Part shown: positions 1 through 7,633 of the stretch, piece after piece
How the letters are laid out: each line of letters opens with the position of its first letter
Position numbering within the stretch: position 1 is the first letter of the stretch
Assembly: GCF_900091595.1 (NCBI RefSeq)
Contig: NZ_FMCW01000042.1
Location: forward strand, 1 to 45,325
Direction: 5' to 3'
From: Micromonospora haikouensis
GTDB taxonomy: Bacteria > Actinomycetota > Actinomycetes > Mycobacteriales > Micromonosporaceae
DNA length: 45,325 nucleotides
Notes under the pieces: generated by a model
What the model saw: only the letters and a program-made list of their open reading frames with translations
Told to the model about the DNA's origin: nothing
The model's database searches: none
Translations under genes and position numbers: made by a program

Positions 1-1
1 T

Positions 2-1206
2 CTGCCGGGGGTGCACGATCAGGCGTTGAACCACTTCGTGACGAACAGCCCGTGGGATGTGGTGCCGGTACGTCGCCGCTTGGCGTCCCGGATGGATGAG
101 GTGATCACACCGGCGGCGTGGGCGTTGGATGACACCGGCTGGCTCAAGTGCGGGACCGCGTCGCCGGGTGTGGCCCGGCAGTACACCGGCACGGCGGGCA
201 AGGTCACCAACTGCCAGATCGGGGTGAGTCTGAACCTGGTCACCGATACCGCGTCGTGTCCGGTCAACTGGCGGCTGTTCCTGCCGGAGTCGTGGGACCC
301 CGCCTCGCCGGCCGCGGCGGCGGATGTCGGTCAGCGGCGCGTAAGGGCGCAGATCCCCGACGACGTGGGACATCGGGAGAAGTGGCGCCTCGGATTGGAC
401 ATGATCGACGAGGCGGTCGGGTGGGGTCTGCGGTCGCCGTTGATCGTGGCTGACGCGGGCTACGGCGACAGCGGTGAGTTCCGCCACGGCCTGGCCCGGC
501 GTGGCTTGTCCTATGTGGTGCAGGTCGCCACCACGATCAGCGTGTACCCCCAGGCGGCGGTGCGTACCGCACCGCCGTACCGCGGTGTGGGACAACCACC
601 GAAACAGCGTTACCGGCAACCGGCTGTCTCGGTCAAGGACATGGTCCTGTCCGCCGGCGCGGTCGCGGCCCGAACGGTGTCCTGGCGCGATGGTTCCCGC
701 ATCCGCGACGGCCGGCCGGTGAAGATGCGTTCCCGGTTCGTGTTCCTGCGGGTCCGGCCAGCCGGACGGGTCCTGCTCGCCGCCCACCGCGACCAGGACC
801 TGCCAGAGGCATGGCTGATCGCCGAATGGCCACCCGACCGCGACGAGCCCACCAAGTACTGGTTGTCGAACCTGCCCGCCACCACGCCGAAACGCACCTT
901 GATCCGGTGGGCGAAACTGCGCTGGCGCATCGAGCACGACTACCGGGAGTTGAAGACCGGCCTGGGCCTGCACCACTTCGAGGGCCGTACCTGGCAAGGC
1001 TGGCACCACCACGTCACCCTCGTCTCGGCCGCCCACGCCTTCTGCACTCTGCAACGCCTCGACCCAAAAGCCCTCGCGCCGGCCTGAGCCTCTACGCAGT
1101 ACTCCGCGAACTGCAACACCTACTCGTCCGCCTGGCCGGCGCCTGCCCCACCTGCAGAACCCGTTTCCCCACCAGACGAAGGCCCCGAGACCAACTCCGA
1201 TCATGA
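2..1206 (+). CDS. IS701-like DDE transposase, 5'-partial, with a frame change near its 3' end
   Basis: RNase H-fold transposase that would cut and rejoin its own element. The acidic triad is visible: Asp in ALDDTGW, Asp in LIVADAGYGD, and Glu in RWRIEHDYRELKTGLG. The first frame stops at 1085-1087 after LDPKALAPA. The family's usual C-terminus (GLSLYAVLRELQHLLVRL, then a CPTC pair) continues in the -1 frame to the stop at 1204-1206. So either a 1-nt change has broken the gene, or ribosomes slip at the heptamer at 1063-1069. The N-terminus is missing because the window begins inside the gene; family members are about 400 aa. Confidence 0.8.
1063..1069 (+). promoter_or_regulatory. Possible -1 ribosomal frameshift heptamer C CCA AAA
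   Basis: In the zero frame the bases read GAC CCA AAA, giving the X XXY YYZ pattern C-CCA-AAA exactly where the transposase must move from the frame ending at 1087 to the frame ending at 1206. Slippage here would give a full-length C-terminus. IS701 transposases are normally read from a single frame, so an indel is the competing explanation. Confidence 0.4.
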
Positions 1207-1346
1207 CAAAGCACTACTAGGGCTGTTTCTCCTACTGGCATGGTCGCCCGGTGGTTCGTTGCGTCGCTCCGGCTTGGTGAGGTAGTCGGAACGCAAGCCC
1301 TCGCGGTTCCCGAGAATTCCGCGGGCGGCACCGGGCCGCAGCCTTG

Positions 1347-3470
1347 TCAGTGCTGGTCGGGCCCAGTCGTGCGCCGCGAGCCACTGTCGGCTTGTCCGGA
1401 CGCGGCGAGGAATGCGTTGTAGCGGGCGAGGTCGTCCTCCTCGCCGGTTGTTTCCGCCCGGTCGGCTGCCCGGTCGAGGCGGGCCTGTTCACGCGTGTCG
1501 GCGCGAATCCACTGACGAACAAGAATGATCATGACGACGACGGCAGGTAGCTCACCGAACGCCCAGGCGATGCCGGCACCGAGGTTCTGGTCGGCCAACA
1601 GCGACGATGCCCAGGTGGGGTGGACGGCGAGGTACCAGTCGGGGGCGATGACGGTGGTGGTCTGCATGAGGACCAGGCCGAAGAAGCCGTGGGCCATCAT
1701 CGACGCGAGGTGGATGATCACCAGCAGGGGATGGGGGAGCCGTCGGCGACCGGGGTCGACGCCGATGAGCACCCAGAACAGCAGGTAGCCGGCGACCACG
1801 AAGTGGGTGAGCATCGCCAGGTGACCGAGGTGGGAGCGCATCAGTACGCCGAGCAGGTCGCTGAAGTACAGACCGAACAGGCTGGCGGTGTAGATGCCGA
1901 GCGCGACCAGCGGGTGGGTGAGCACCTTGGTGACGCGGCTGTGCACGGCGATCAGCAGCCACTCCCGGGCGCCGCGTACCTGTGGGTCGGCCGGTCGGCG
2001 CAGGGCACGCAGGGCGAGGGTGACCGGTGCGCCGCCGACCAGCAGGATCGGCACCAGCATCGACAGCACCATGTGTTGGGCCATGTGTGCGCTGAACAGC
2101 ACGTACGCGTAGCGGGCGACACCGAGGTTGGTCGTCGCGGCGAGCAACAGCAGCCCGCCCACCCAGCTTGCCGTCCGAGCGAGAGGCCAGCGGTGCCCGG
2201 CGACGTGCATCCGGCGTACACCGGCCAGGTACCCGCCGACGCCGACAGTGCAGAGGGTCAGGAAGAACATGTCCGGCAGCGGCTGCCCGAGCAGGTTGCC
2301 TGAGGTGGGTGCGGCAGGCATCGGGAAGCCGAGCAACTCGGTGATCGGGTCGGCGTCGATGCCGGACACCGGGACGGGGGTGGGGCTGCGCGACAGGGCC
2401 ACAGCGAGGCCCACGGTGGCGGCGAACACGATCAGTTCACCGGCGGCCAGCCGGGTGAACGCCCATCGACTGCCGGCGCGCAACGCCGGCAGGGTACGGG
2501 AGCGGTGTGCCGCGCCGAGCGCGCCGAGGATCAGCAGGGCGGCCAGCTTGCCGAGGACCAGCCAGCCGTAGCGGGACTGCCAGAGCTGGTCGACCGTGCC
2601 GAGGCGGACGGCGGCGTTGGCCAGCCCGCTCACCGTCACGGCCACGACGCAGCCCAGGGCCAGGCGGCTGTACCGGGCGGCGGCCTCGGCCAGCAGTCGG
2701 CTGCGCCGTACCATCAGCAGGGCGACGAGTCCACCGATCCACACCGCGGCGGCGAGGACGTGCAGGGCCAGGCTGGTGACCGCGATCTGGTGGTTACCGG
2801 CACCGGCGGAGTGGCCGGTGAAAGCCGGAGGTAGCACCGCGATCAGGGCCAGGATCGCGACCGTCGCGGCGAGCCCTCGGGACACCCCGGCACGGGCCAG
2901 TAGCGCCACGGTCAGGGCCAGCCCAGCCTGCAGCATCAGCGACTGGCCCTGCGAGATCATGGTGGCGAAACTGACGACCGTCGCGGGCTTGAGCGTCTCC
3001 AGCGGCTGGCCGAGCAGGTCGGAGACCGTCAGCACCATCAGCGACAGCGCCGCCACCGCCCAGCTGAGCGCGGTGAGGCTCGCTCGCCGTAGCAGCAGAT
3101 AGCCGTGGGGCGAGACGGTACGCCCGTCGCCGGGCAGCAGGAATGCGGAGGTCACCAGCATGCCGACGGTGACGGTGGCGAGGCCGTCACCGAGGAGCCG
3201 GACCACCGGTAGCGCCCGGGTCGTGGCCGGTCCCGCGTCCGGGAGGCCCGGAATCGCGGCGGCGAGGGCACCTCCCACCCGCAGGCCGAACAGCAGCAGG
3301 GCGACCCCCGAGGCGCAGCTGGCGACAAGAATCAACCAGTCGAACGCCGTAGATGTGGTGGACCGGGGCCGGCCGGTGGACGTCGCGGCCGGCCCCGCTG
3401 GCGCCACGACGCTGGTCTGGGCGTTACCAGGGCCGTCGGCGGCGAGCTGCGGGGAGTCTGTGTCGGACAC
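1347..3470 (-). CDS. CopD-CtaG fusion: copper import / cytochrome oxidase copper assembly membrane protein
   Basis: Polytopic membrane protein of 707 aa. About residues 45-350 form a CopD-like domain of eight or more hydrophobic helices. About residues 390-660 form a Caa3-type CtaG domain with the conserved segments HMAQHMVLSML, HLAMLTHFVVAGYL and MMAHGFFG, whose His/Met residues suit copper handling. The C-terminal ~50 residues are charged and cytoplasmic. The fused CopD/CtaG form is common in actinobacteria. It starts at GTG 57 nt after copC and is the last gene of the PCuAC-Dyp-CopC-CopD operon. It probably moves copper across the membrane toward cytochrome c oxidase or other cuproenzymes. 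Confidence 0.88.
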   Translation of the reverse strand: MSDTDSPQLAADGPGNAQTSVVAPAGPAATSTGRPRSTTSTAFDWLILVASCASGVALLLFGLRVGGALAAAIPGLPDAGPATTRALPVVRLLGDGLATVTVGMLVTSAFLLPGDGRTVSPHGYLLLRRASLTALSWAVAALSLMVLTVSDLLGQPLETLKPATVVSFATMISQGQSLMLQAGLALTVALLARAGVSRGLAATVAILALIAVLPPAFTGHSAGAGNHQIAVTSLALHVLAAAVWIGGLVALLMVRRSRLLAEAAARYSRLALGCVVAVTVSGLANAAVRLGTVDQLWQSRYGWLVLGKLAALLILGALGAAHRSRTLPALRAGSRWAFTRLAAGELIVFAATVGLAVALSRSPTPVPVSGIDADPITELLGFPMPAAPTSGNLLGQPLPDMFFLTLCTVGVGGYLAGVRRMHVAGHRWPLARTASWVGGLLLLAATTNLGVARYAYVLFSAHMAQHMVLSMLVPILLVGGAPVTLALRALRRPADPQVRGAREWLLIAVHSRVTKVLTHPLVALGIYTASLFGLYFSDLLGVLMRSHLGHLAMLTHFVVAGYLLFWVLIGVDPGRRRLPHPLLVIIHLASMMAHGFFGLVLMQTTTVIAPDWYLAVHPTWASSLLADQNLGAGIAWAFGELPAVVVMIILVRQWIRADTREQARLDRAADRAETTGEEDDLARYNAFLAASGQADSGSRRTTGPDQH

Positions 3471-3527
3471 GTGTTGACCTTGACCTGTTCAGTGGTGATG
3501 GGACTCGACCGCGGAAGGAAGCTCTGG

Positions 3528-4091
3528 TCAACGACGGCTCGCTCGCCGCCGGAGGAGCAGCCCACCAACCACCGCGACGACGATGGCCGTCGTACCGCCG
3601 GCGACGAGGACGCCAGCGCCCGGCCCCTCGTCGTCCTGCACCTGCGCGGCGGCGGACGGCGCGTCGGTGGTCGTGCTGACGATCGGCGCGGCGCTGGAGT
3701 CGGGGTCGGCCACCGTGAACGGGTAGGACCCCTGGACCGGGTGGCCGTCGGTGGAGACGACCCGGTAGGCGACGGTGTAGGTGCCGTTGGGCAGTGCCTC
3801 GGTCACCTGGACCGATCCCTTCGCTCCGCCGACCACGGGGTCGCCTGTGGGGACCTTCCGCTTGGCGGCGTCGGTGAGCACGATGGTGGTGAACGTCGGG
3901 TCCAACCGTTCGACGAATTCGAGCACGATCTCGGTAGGGGCGCTGGACAGCGTCGACTCCTGGGCCGGTGCCGCCGACACGAGCGTGTTGTGCGCCCACG
4001 CCGGGCTGGCCGGAATGAGCAGGGCCACGACGACGGCGAGCAGCGCCGCGCCGAGCCGGACGGAGGTGGGCCGGGACGACGGTACGGTCAT
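3528..4091 (-). CDS. copC: CopC-family periplasmic-type copper-binding protein, membrane-tethered
   Basis: A 187-aa exported protein with a Sec signal ending AWA, so that His34 becomes the mature N-terminus. With Asp115 and His117 of the DGHP motif this forms the known CopC Cu(II) site (N-terminal His brace). The immunoglobulin-like CopC fold spans about residues 34-125. An acidic/Ala linker and a C-terminal transmembrane helix ending RRRASRR follow, tethering it outside the cell. I chose ATG at 4091, directly before the signal peptide; an upstream ATG at 4172 would overlap the Dyp gene and disrupt the signal. It would pass copper to the CopD domain encoded next. Confidence 0.9.
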   Translation of the reverse strand: MTVPSSRPTSVRLGAALLAVVVALLIPASPAWAHNTLVSAAPAQESTLSSAPTEIVLEFVERLDPTFTTIVLTDAAKRKVPTGDPVVGGAKGSVQVTEALPNGTYTVAYRVVSTDGHPVQGSYPFTVADPDSSAAPIVSTTTDAPSAAAQVQDDEGPGAGVLVAGGTTAIVVAVVGGLLLRRRASRR

Positions 4092-4113
4092 GGCGAAACT
4101 CCGGTGGGCGTGG

Positions 4114-5355
4114 TCATCCGAGTACCTGCTCGCCGATCCATCCCCCGGGTTGACAACCGGGAGGGACGGCAAAGACGGCGGACCCGATCGGGGTGGTCCA
4201 CTCGTTGAGCAGATCCCGATCGGCCAACCGGCGCTGGATGGGCAGGAACTGGTCGGTGATGTCGGCCTGGTAGGACGCGAAGATCAGGCCGCTGTCCGCG
4301 TGACCCTCCGCCGTCGGCGCACCGTCGTAGTTGTAGGGCCGGCGCAGGATTTTCAACCGGTCGTCGGTGACGTGTGCGCGGGTCATATGAGAGAAGTCGG
4401 GGATGACGGTGAGGCCGTCCGGGCCGGTGGCGGCGAAGTCGGGCTCGTCACGTTCGGCCGTGCCGGTCAGCGGCGCGCCGGTGGCCAGCCGTCGGCCCAC
4501 GGCGAGTTCGCGATCGGTGCGGCCGAGCAGATCCCAGGTCTCCAGGTTCATGCTGATCCGTCGCAGCACCAGCGTGGTGCTGTCGCGCAGCCACGCCGGT
4601 CCGTCGGCCACGAAGACGGCCGAGTCCATCGGGGCCCCCGGCTGGGGGTTGGCGGTACCGTCGAGTTGACCGAACAGGTTGCGCTGTGTGTGACCGCCCG
4701 GCTCGACACCGGGGCTGCGCCGGAAACCCTGCTGCACCCAGCGCACGGTCGCAAACGGCCGGCTGTCCTTGATCAGGACCCGTTGGGCATGGGCCACGGT
4801 GATCGCGTCGTCGGCGCAGATCTGCAGCAGCAGGTCACCGCCGGACCAGGCCGGCTGAAGCCGGTCGATGCGGAACGACGGCAGATCGGTGACCGATGCC
4901 GGCCGGCGGTCGTCGACGCCGCCCGCCCGGTAGAGGCCCGGCCCGAAACCGAAGGTCACGGTCAACCGTGCGGGCAGCAGCCCAAGCTCAGCCTCGGTGT
5001 CAGCCAGAGCGGGCCGGCCCTGGGTGAGCCGGGCCGCGTCGTCGGTCAGCAGCCGCAGCCACCGACCCAGCGCGGCACGGTCCGTGTCGGCTCGCAGCGT
5101 CAACGCCACGAACGACCCGTGCGCCTGCGGTTCGGTGGAGATCCCTGCCTGCCGGACGCCGTAGAAGGGCTCGACCAGGCCGCCGACGTTCGCCACCGGC
5201 GTCGTGTCGGCGGCGTCCACCGATGGAGGGCTGGTCTGCCCTGCGCGGGTCGCGACAACGGCGGCCCCACCGGCCAGTACCCCACCGGCGGCCAGCGCGC
5301 TGCCGGTGAGCAGGCCACGCCTGCTCACCGGGCGGACAGGTGGTGTCTGCGTCAC
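4114..5355 (-). CDS. Tat-exported Dyp-type haem peroxidase (EfeB/DtpA-like)
   Basis: Dye-decolourising peroxidase of 413 aa. The N-terminus carries a twin-arginine signal (SRRGLLTGSALAAGG), consistent with export of a folded haem protein. The hallmark GXXDG motif appears as GQLDGTANP (catalytic Asp), and the proximal haem His lies in IPDFSHMTRAH. Its GTG start overlaps the PCuAC stop by 4 nt (GTGA), so the two are translationally coupled. In Streptomyces lividans the Dyp DtpA sits in a comparable copper-chaperone operon and works with an extracellular copper oxidase. That parallel is inferred here; no galactose-oxidase-like partner is in the window. Confidence 0.9.
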   Translation of the reverse strand: MTQTPPVRPVSRRGLLTGSALAAGGVLAGGAAVVATRAGQTSPPSVDAADTTPVANVGGLVEPFYGVRQAGISTEPQAHGSFVALTLRADTDRAALGRWLRLLTDDAARLTQGRPALADTEAELGLLPARLTVTFGFGPGLYRAGGVDDRRPASVTDLPSFRIDRLQPAWSGGDLLLQICADDAITVAHAQRVLIKDSRPFATVRWVQQGFRRSPGVEPGGHTQRNLFGQLDGTANPQPGAPMDSAVFVADGPAWLRDSTTLVLRRISMNLETWDLLGRTDRELAVGRRLATGAPLTGTAERDEPDFAATGPDGLTVIPDFSHMTRAHVTDDRLKILRRPYNYDGAPTAEGHADSGLIFASYQADITDQFLPIQRRLADRDLLNEWTTPIGSAVFAVPPGCQPGGWIGEQVLG

Positions 5356-5954
5356 GATGCCGGGGTCATGGTCATCCCCGGCGTGGCGCTCATGCCGGGC
5401 ATCGGCTCGCCGTGCCCCGGGGCATAGGTCTCCTGCGCGCCGGTGAACGGCTTGGCGACAGCGGTGAACTGCTGGGTCTTGCCGTCGGCGAAGGTGAGCG
5501 TGAAGGTCAACTCGTCCCCGGCCTGGACGGGCTTGGTGAGATCCATCAGCATCAGGTGGTCACCGCCGGGCTCCAACGCGTGGGTGCTCTTGGCCTTGAT
5601 CACGATGCCGCCCTGCTTTTGCTGCATGACCATCTTGCCGTCTTTCATGGCCATTTCGTGTAACTCCATCGCGGAGATGGAGGTCGTGACACTGGTCAGA
5701 GTCACATCGGTGTCGCCGTCGTTGACCAGGGTCCCGAAGGCTGCGGTCATCCCCTTGTCAGCCGCCTTCACCCACGGGTCGCGAATCGTGACCACCCCAG
5801 CAGCGGCACTGGCCGACGCGGACGGGCTCGGTTGCGCGGTCGACGACGAGTCGGACGAGGCGCACCCGCCGGCACCGACTGCGACGAGCACAGCTGCGGT
5901 GGCGAGGACAAGGGCCGAGCGTCGGCGCGATCCGAAAGGGCTGGTGGTGCGCAT
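5352..5954 (-). CDS. PCuAC copper chaperone lipoprotein
   Basis: Lipoprotein of 200 aa with the lipobox VGAGGC (lipidated Cys31), a Ser/Ala linker and a PCuAC domain (about 53-175). The copper ligands follow the family pattern: His99 (ELHEM), Met110, His133 and Met135 (DHLMLM). A Met/His-rich tail (GHGEPMPGMSATPGMTM) may add further sites. It heads the minus-strand copper operon and is GTGA-coupled to the Dyp peroxidase. PCuAC proteins deliver Cu(I) to oxidase CuA/CuB sites, often with Sco; no sco gene is present here. Confidence 0.9.
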   Translation of the reverse strand: MRTTSPFGSRRRSALVLATAAVLVAVGAGGCASSDSSSTAQPSPSASASAAAGVVTIRDPWVKAADKGMTAAFGTLVNDGDTDVTLTSVTTSISAMELHEMAMKDGKMVMQQKQGGIVIKAKSTHALEPGGDHLMLMDLTKPVQAGDELTFTLTFADGKTQQFTAVAKPFTGAQETYAPGHGEPMPGMSATPGMTMTPAS

Positions 5955-6094
5955 GAATTCTGCCTCCGATGGTTGCTTGCTGCTTCGTTGGTCGGTCGTC
6001 GCAGCGCGAAAGTTCCGGGCTGGCGGGTAATGGCCGTCACGTGGTCACGGCTGGCCCGGCGAACGGCTGGGGCAGTGGAGGGTGTTCTCGCCGT

Positions 6095-6847
6095 TCAGGC
6101 CGCTGACCGGTCGCTGATCCGTGCCGTGCCCGGGTGGGGCGGTGCCAGTCGCAGCCCCGGCCGGGTGGCCTGTGGTTCGTCACCGGCCGCGGAGAGCCCG
6201 GCGGGGCGGGCGGTCCGGCTGTGCGTCGGAGGCTCGTCACGGTGCCGCCTGGTCTGCGACAACGCGACGACGATCAGGTACCCGGCGAGCAGGAAACCGT
6301 GGCTGACCAGGCGGGAGGGTTCCACCCGGCCGGTCATCAGGTCATTGACCGAGAGCAGCACGAGCGTGCCGACGAAGGCACTCAGGGTCGGCACCAGCCC
6401 GGTGGAGGATGTACGCCGGGCTGCCACGAAGAGGAACCCGGCGCCGACGGCGATGTTCCAGGCGGCAGCCTCGTGCCACAGGTGCCCGGAGCCGAGGGCA
6501 CCGATGGCGTCGTGGGCGTGTGGGGCGGTCGGGCCACGGCCGATCTGCGCCAGGCCCAGCACCAGCTGAACAGCACCGATGAGAGCGAGCCCTGCTCGCA
6601 GGGGGAGCACGAGACGGTCCCGCAGGCGTCGAGGCGCGGGGGGTGCGGCAAGGATGACGTTGATGGGATCGGGTCCGGGCGCGGTGAGCGTCAGACGGGT
6701 GCGTCGGGTCACCGCGGCGGCCTGGTCGTACCATCGCCGGCAGGTCGCGCAACCGTCGAGGTGAGCGTCGGCCCCGGCTTGCTCGGCGGGGGTCTCCTCG
6801 CCGTCCAGCTGCGCCGACAGGATCTCCCGCCATTGCCCACAACCCAT
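6095..6847 (-). CDS. zf-HC2-type membrane anti-sigma factor
   Basis: A 250-aa protein. The first ~45 residues form a zinc-binding anti-sigma domain with the HxxxCxxC core (HLDGCATC). Four hydrophobic helices follow (about residues 80-200), then an Arg/Pro-rich cytoplasmic tail. I chose ATG 6847 because the HC2 domain begins there; the longer open frame upstream runs back through the sigma gene. It lies 76 nt downstream of the ECF sigma gene, the usual arrangement for a cognate inhibitor. The stimulus is unknown, but copper genes on both sides suggest copper or envelope redox stress. Confidence 0.8.
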   Translation of the reverse strand: MGCGQWREILSAQLDGEETPAEQAGADAHLDGCATCRRWYDQAAAVTRRTRLTLTAPGPDPINVILAAPPAPRRLRDRLVLPLRAGLALIGAVQLVLGLAQIGRGPTAPHAHDAIGALGSGHLWHEAAAWNIAVGAGFLFVAARRTSSTGLVPTLSAFVGTLVLLSVNDLMTGRVEPSRLVSHGFLLAGYLIVVALSQTRRHRDEPPTHSRTARPAGLSAAGDEPQATRPGLRLAPPHPGTARISDRSAA

Positions 6848-6923
6848 GTATCGGTAGTCGGGTGATGGCGCGTCCTGGTTCCCGGGACAATCGGCGATGT
6901 CGCGTCCTCGTGCCGGTCGCCGT

Positions 6924-7493
6924 TCAGCTTGCGGCTGTATCGCGTTGTCGCCGCACCGGCTGAGGGCATGCGTTGACTGCGGCAACCAGGTCTTCCCGAG
7001 CCCGTGCCACCCGGGAACGGATGGTGCCGACGGGGCACCCGCACACCTCGGCGGTCTCGGCGTAGGACAGGCCGAGGATCTGGGTCGCCACGAACGCTTC
7101 GCGTCGGTCCGGCGCCAACGAGAACAGGAGATCGTTGAGCACGACCGCACCATCGAAGGCGCTGCCGCCAGCGTCGGGGACATCGTGGCGATCCGACAGC
7201 CGGGTGGTACGCGGGCGTCTCGTCGCCGCGCGTACGTGGTCGACCACGACCTTCCGGGCGATCCCGAGCAGCCAGGTCTTGGCCGACGAGCGCGCGGCGA
7301 ACGACGGCAACGACCGCATCGCTCGCAGATACGTCTCCTGGGTCAGGTCGTCAGCCTCGGAGGGGCTGATCAGGTGGGCGACGAACCGCCATATGTACTG
7401 CTGGGTCGCCCGGATGAACCGGGTGGCCGAGTCCTGGTCGCCCCGGCCGGCCGCGAGAGCCCAGGCGGTGATCTCCGCGTCGTCGTCGGTCAC
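6924..7493 (-). CDS. ECF sigma-70 factor (SigC-like)
   Basis: Extracytoplasmic-function sigma factor of 189 aa. Region 2 spans about residues 20-90 with DDLTQETYLRAMRSL (2.1/2.2) and KTWLLGIARKVVVDHVRA (2.4). Region 4 spans about 115-175 with LSYAETAEVCGCPVGTIRSRVARARE as the helix-turn-helix that reads the -35 element. GTG at 7493 follows GGAGGT at good spacing. It is co-directional with the anti-sigma gene and lies between the copper efflux and copper delivery operons. Mycobacterial SigC controls copper acquisition genes, which makes this locus a plausible target; that link is inference. Confidence 0.88.
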   Translation of the reverse strand: MTDDDAEITAWALAAGRGDQDSATRFIRATQQYIWRFVAHLISPSEADDLTQETYLRAMRSLPSFAARSSAKTWLLGIARKVVVDHVRAATRRPRTTRLSDRHDVPDAGGSAFDGAVVLNDLLFSLAPDRREAFVATQILGLSYAETAEVCGCPVGTIRSRVARAREDLVAAVNACPQPVRRQRDTAAS

Positions 7494-7633
7494 CTGGTAC
7501 CTCCGTGTCCGGTTTTTCCCGGGCGTCCTGAACCACCACGAACCGATCGACGTCGACGACGGGTTCGGGTAGGTTGCCGAATGAGCCTACGGCACCGCTT
7601 TGCCTACCGGAACGGACAAGATCCGTCAGCGGA

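Larger units (their letters stand above)
1..1220 (+). mobile_element. IS701-family insertion sequence, right part
   Basis: The left end of the window holds the 3' three quarters of an IS701-like element; its left end lies outside. The transposase reading frame is already open at the first base. A CTAG tetranucleotide at 1217-1220, just after the transposase, fits the YTAR-type target preference known for IS701 members, so I tentatively put the right boundary there. The boundary is an inference because the left inverted repeat cannot be seen. Confidence 0.6.

Noticed and set aside
1221..1346. Possible coding remnant between the IS element and the CopD-CtaG gene
   Set aside because: No frame shows motifs, start context or a plausible family; treated as non-coding.
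5955..6094. ECF-type promoter upstream of the PCuAC gene (GGAAC with a possible CGACC)
   Set aside because: A similar pair could not be found upstream of the sigma gene or copZ, so a shared sigma motif is not supported.
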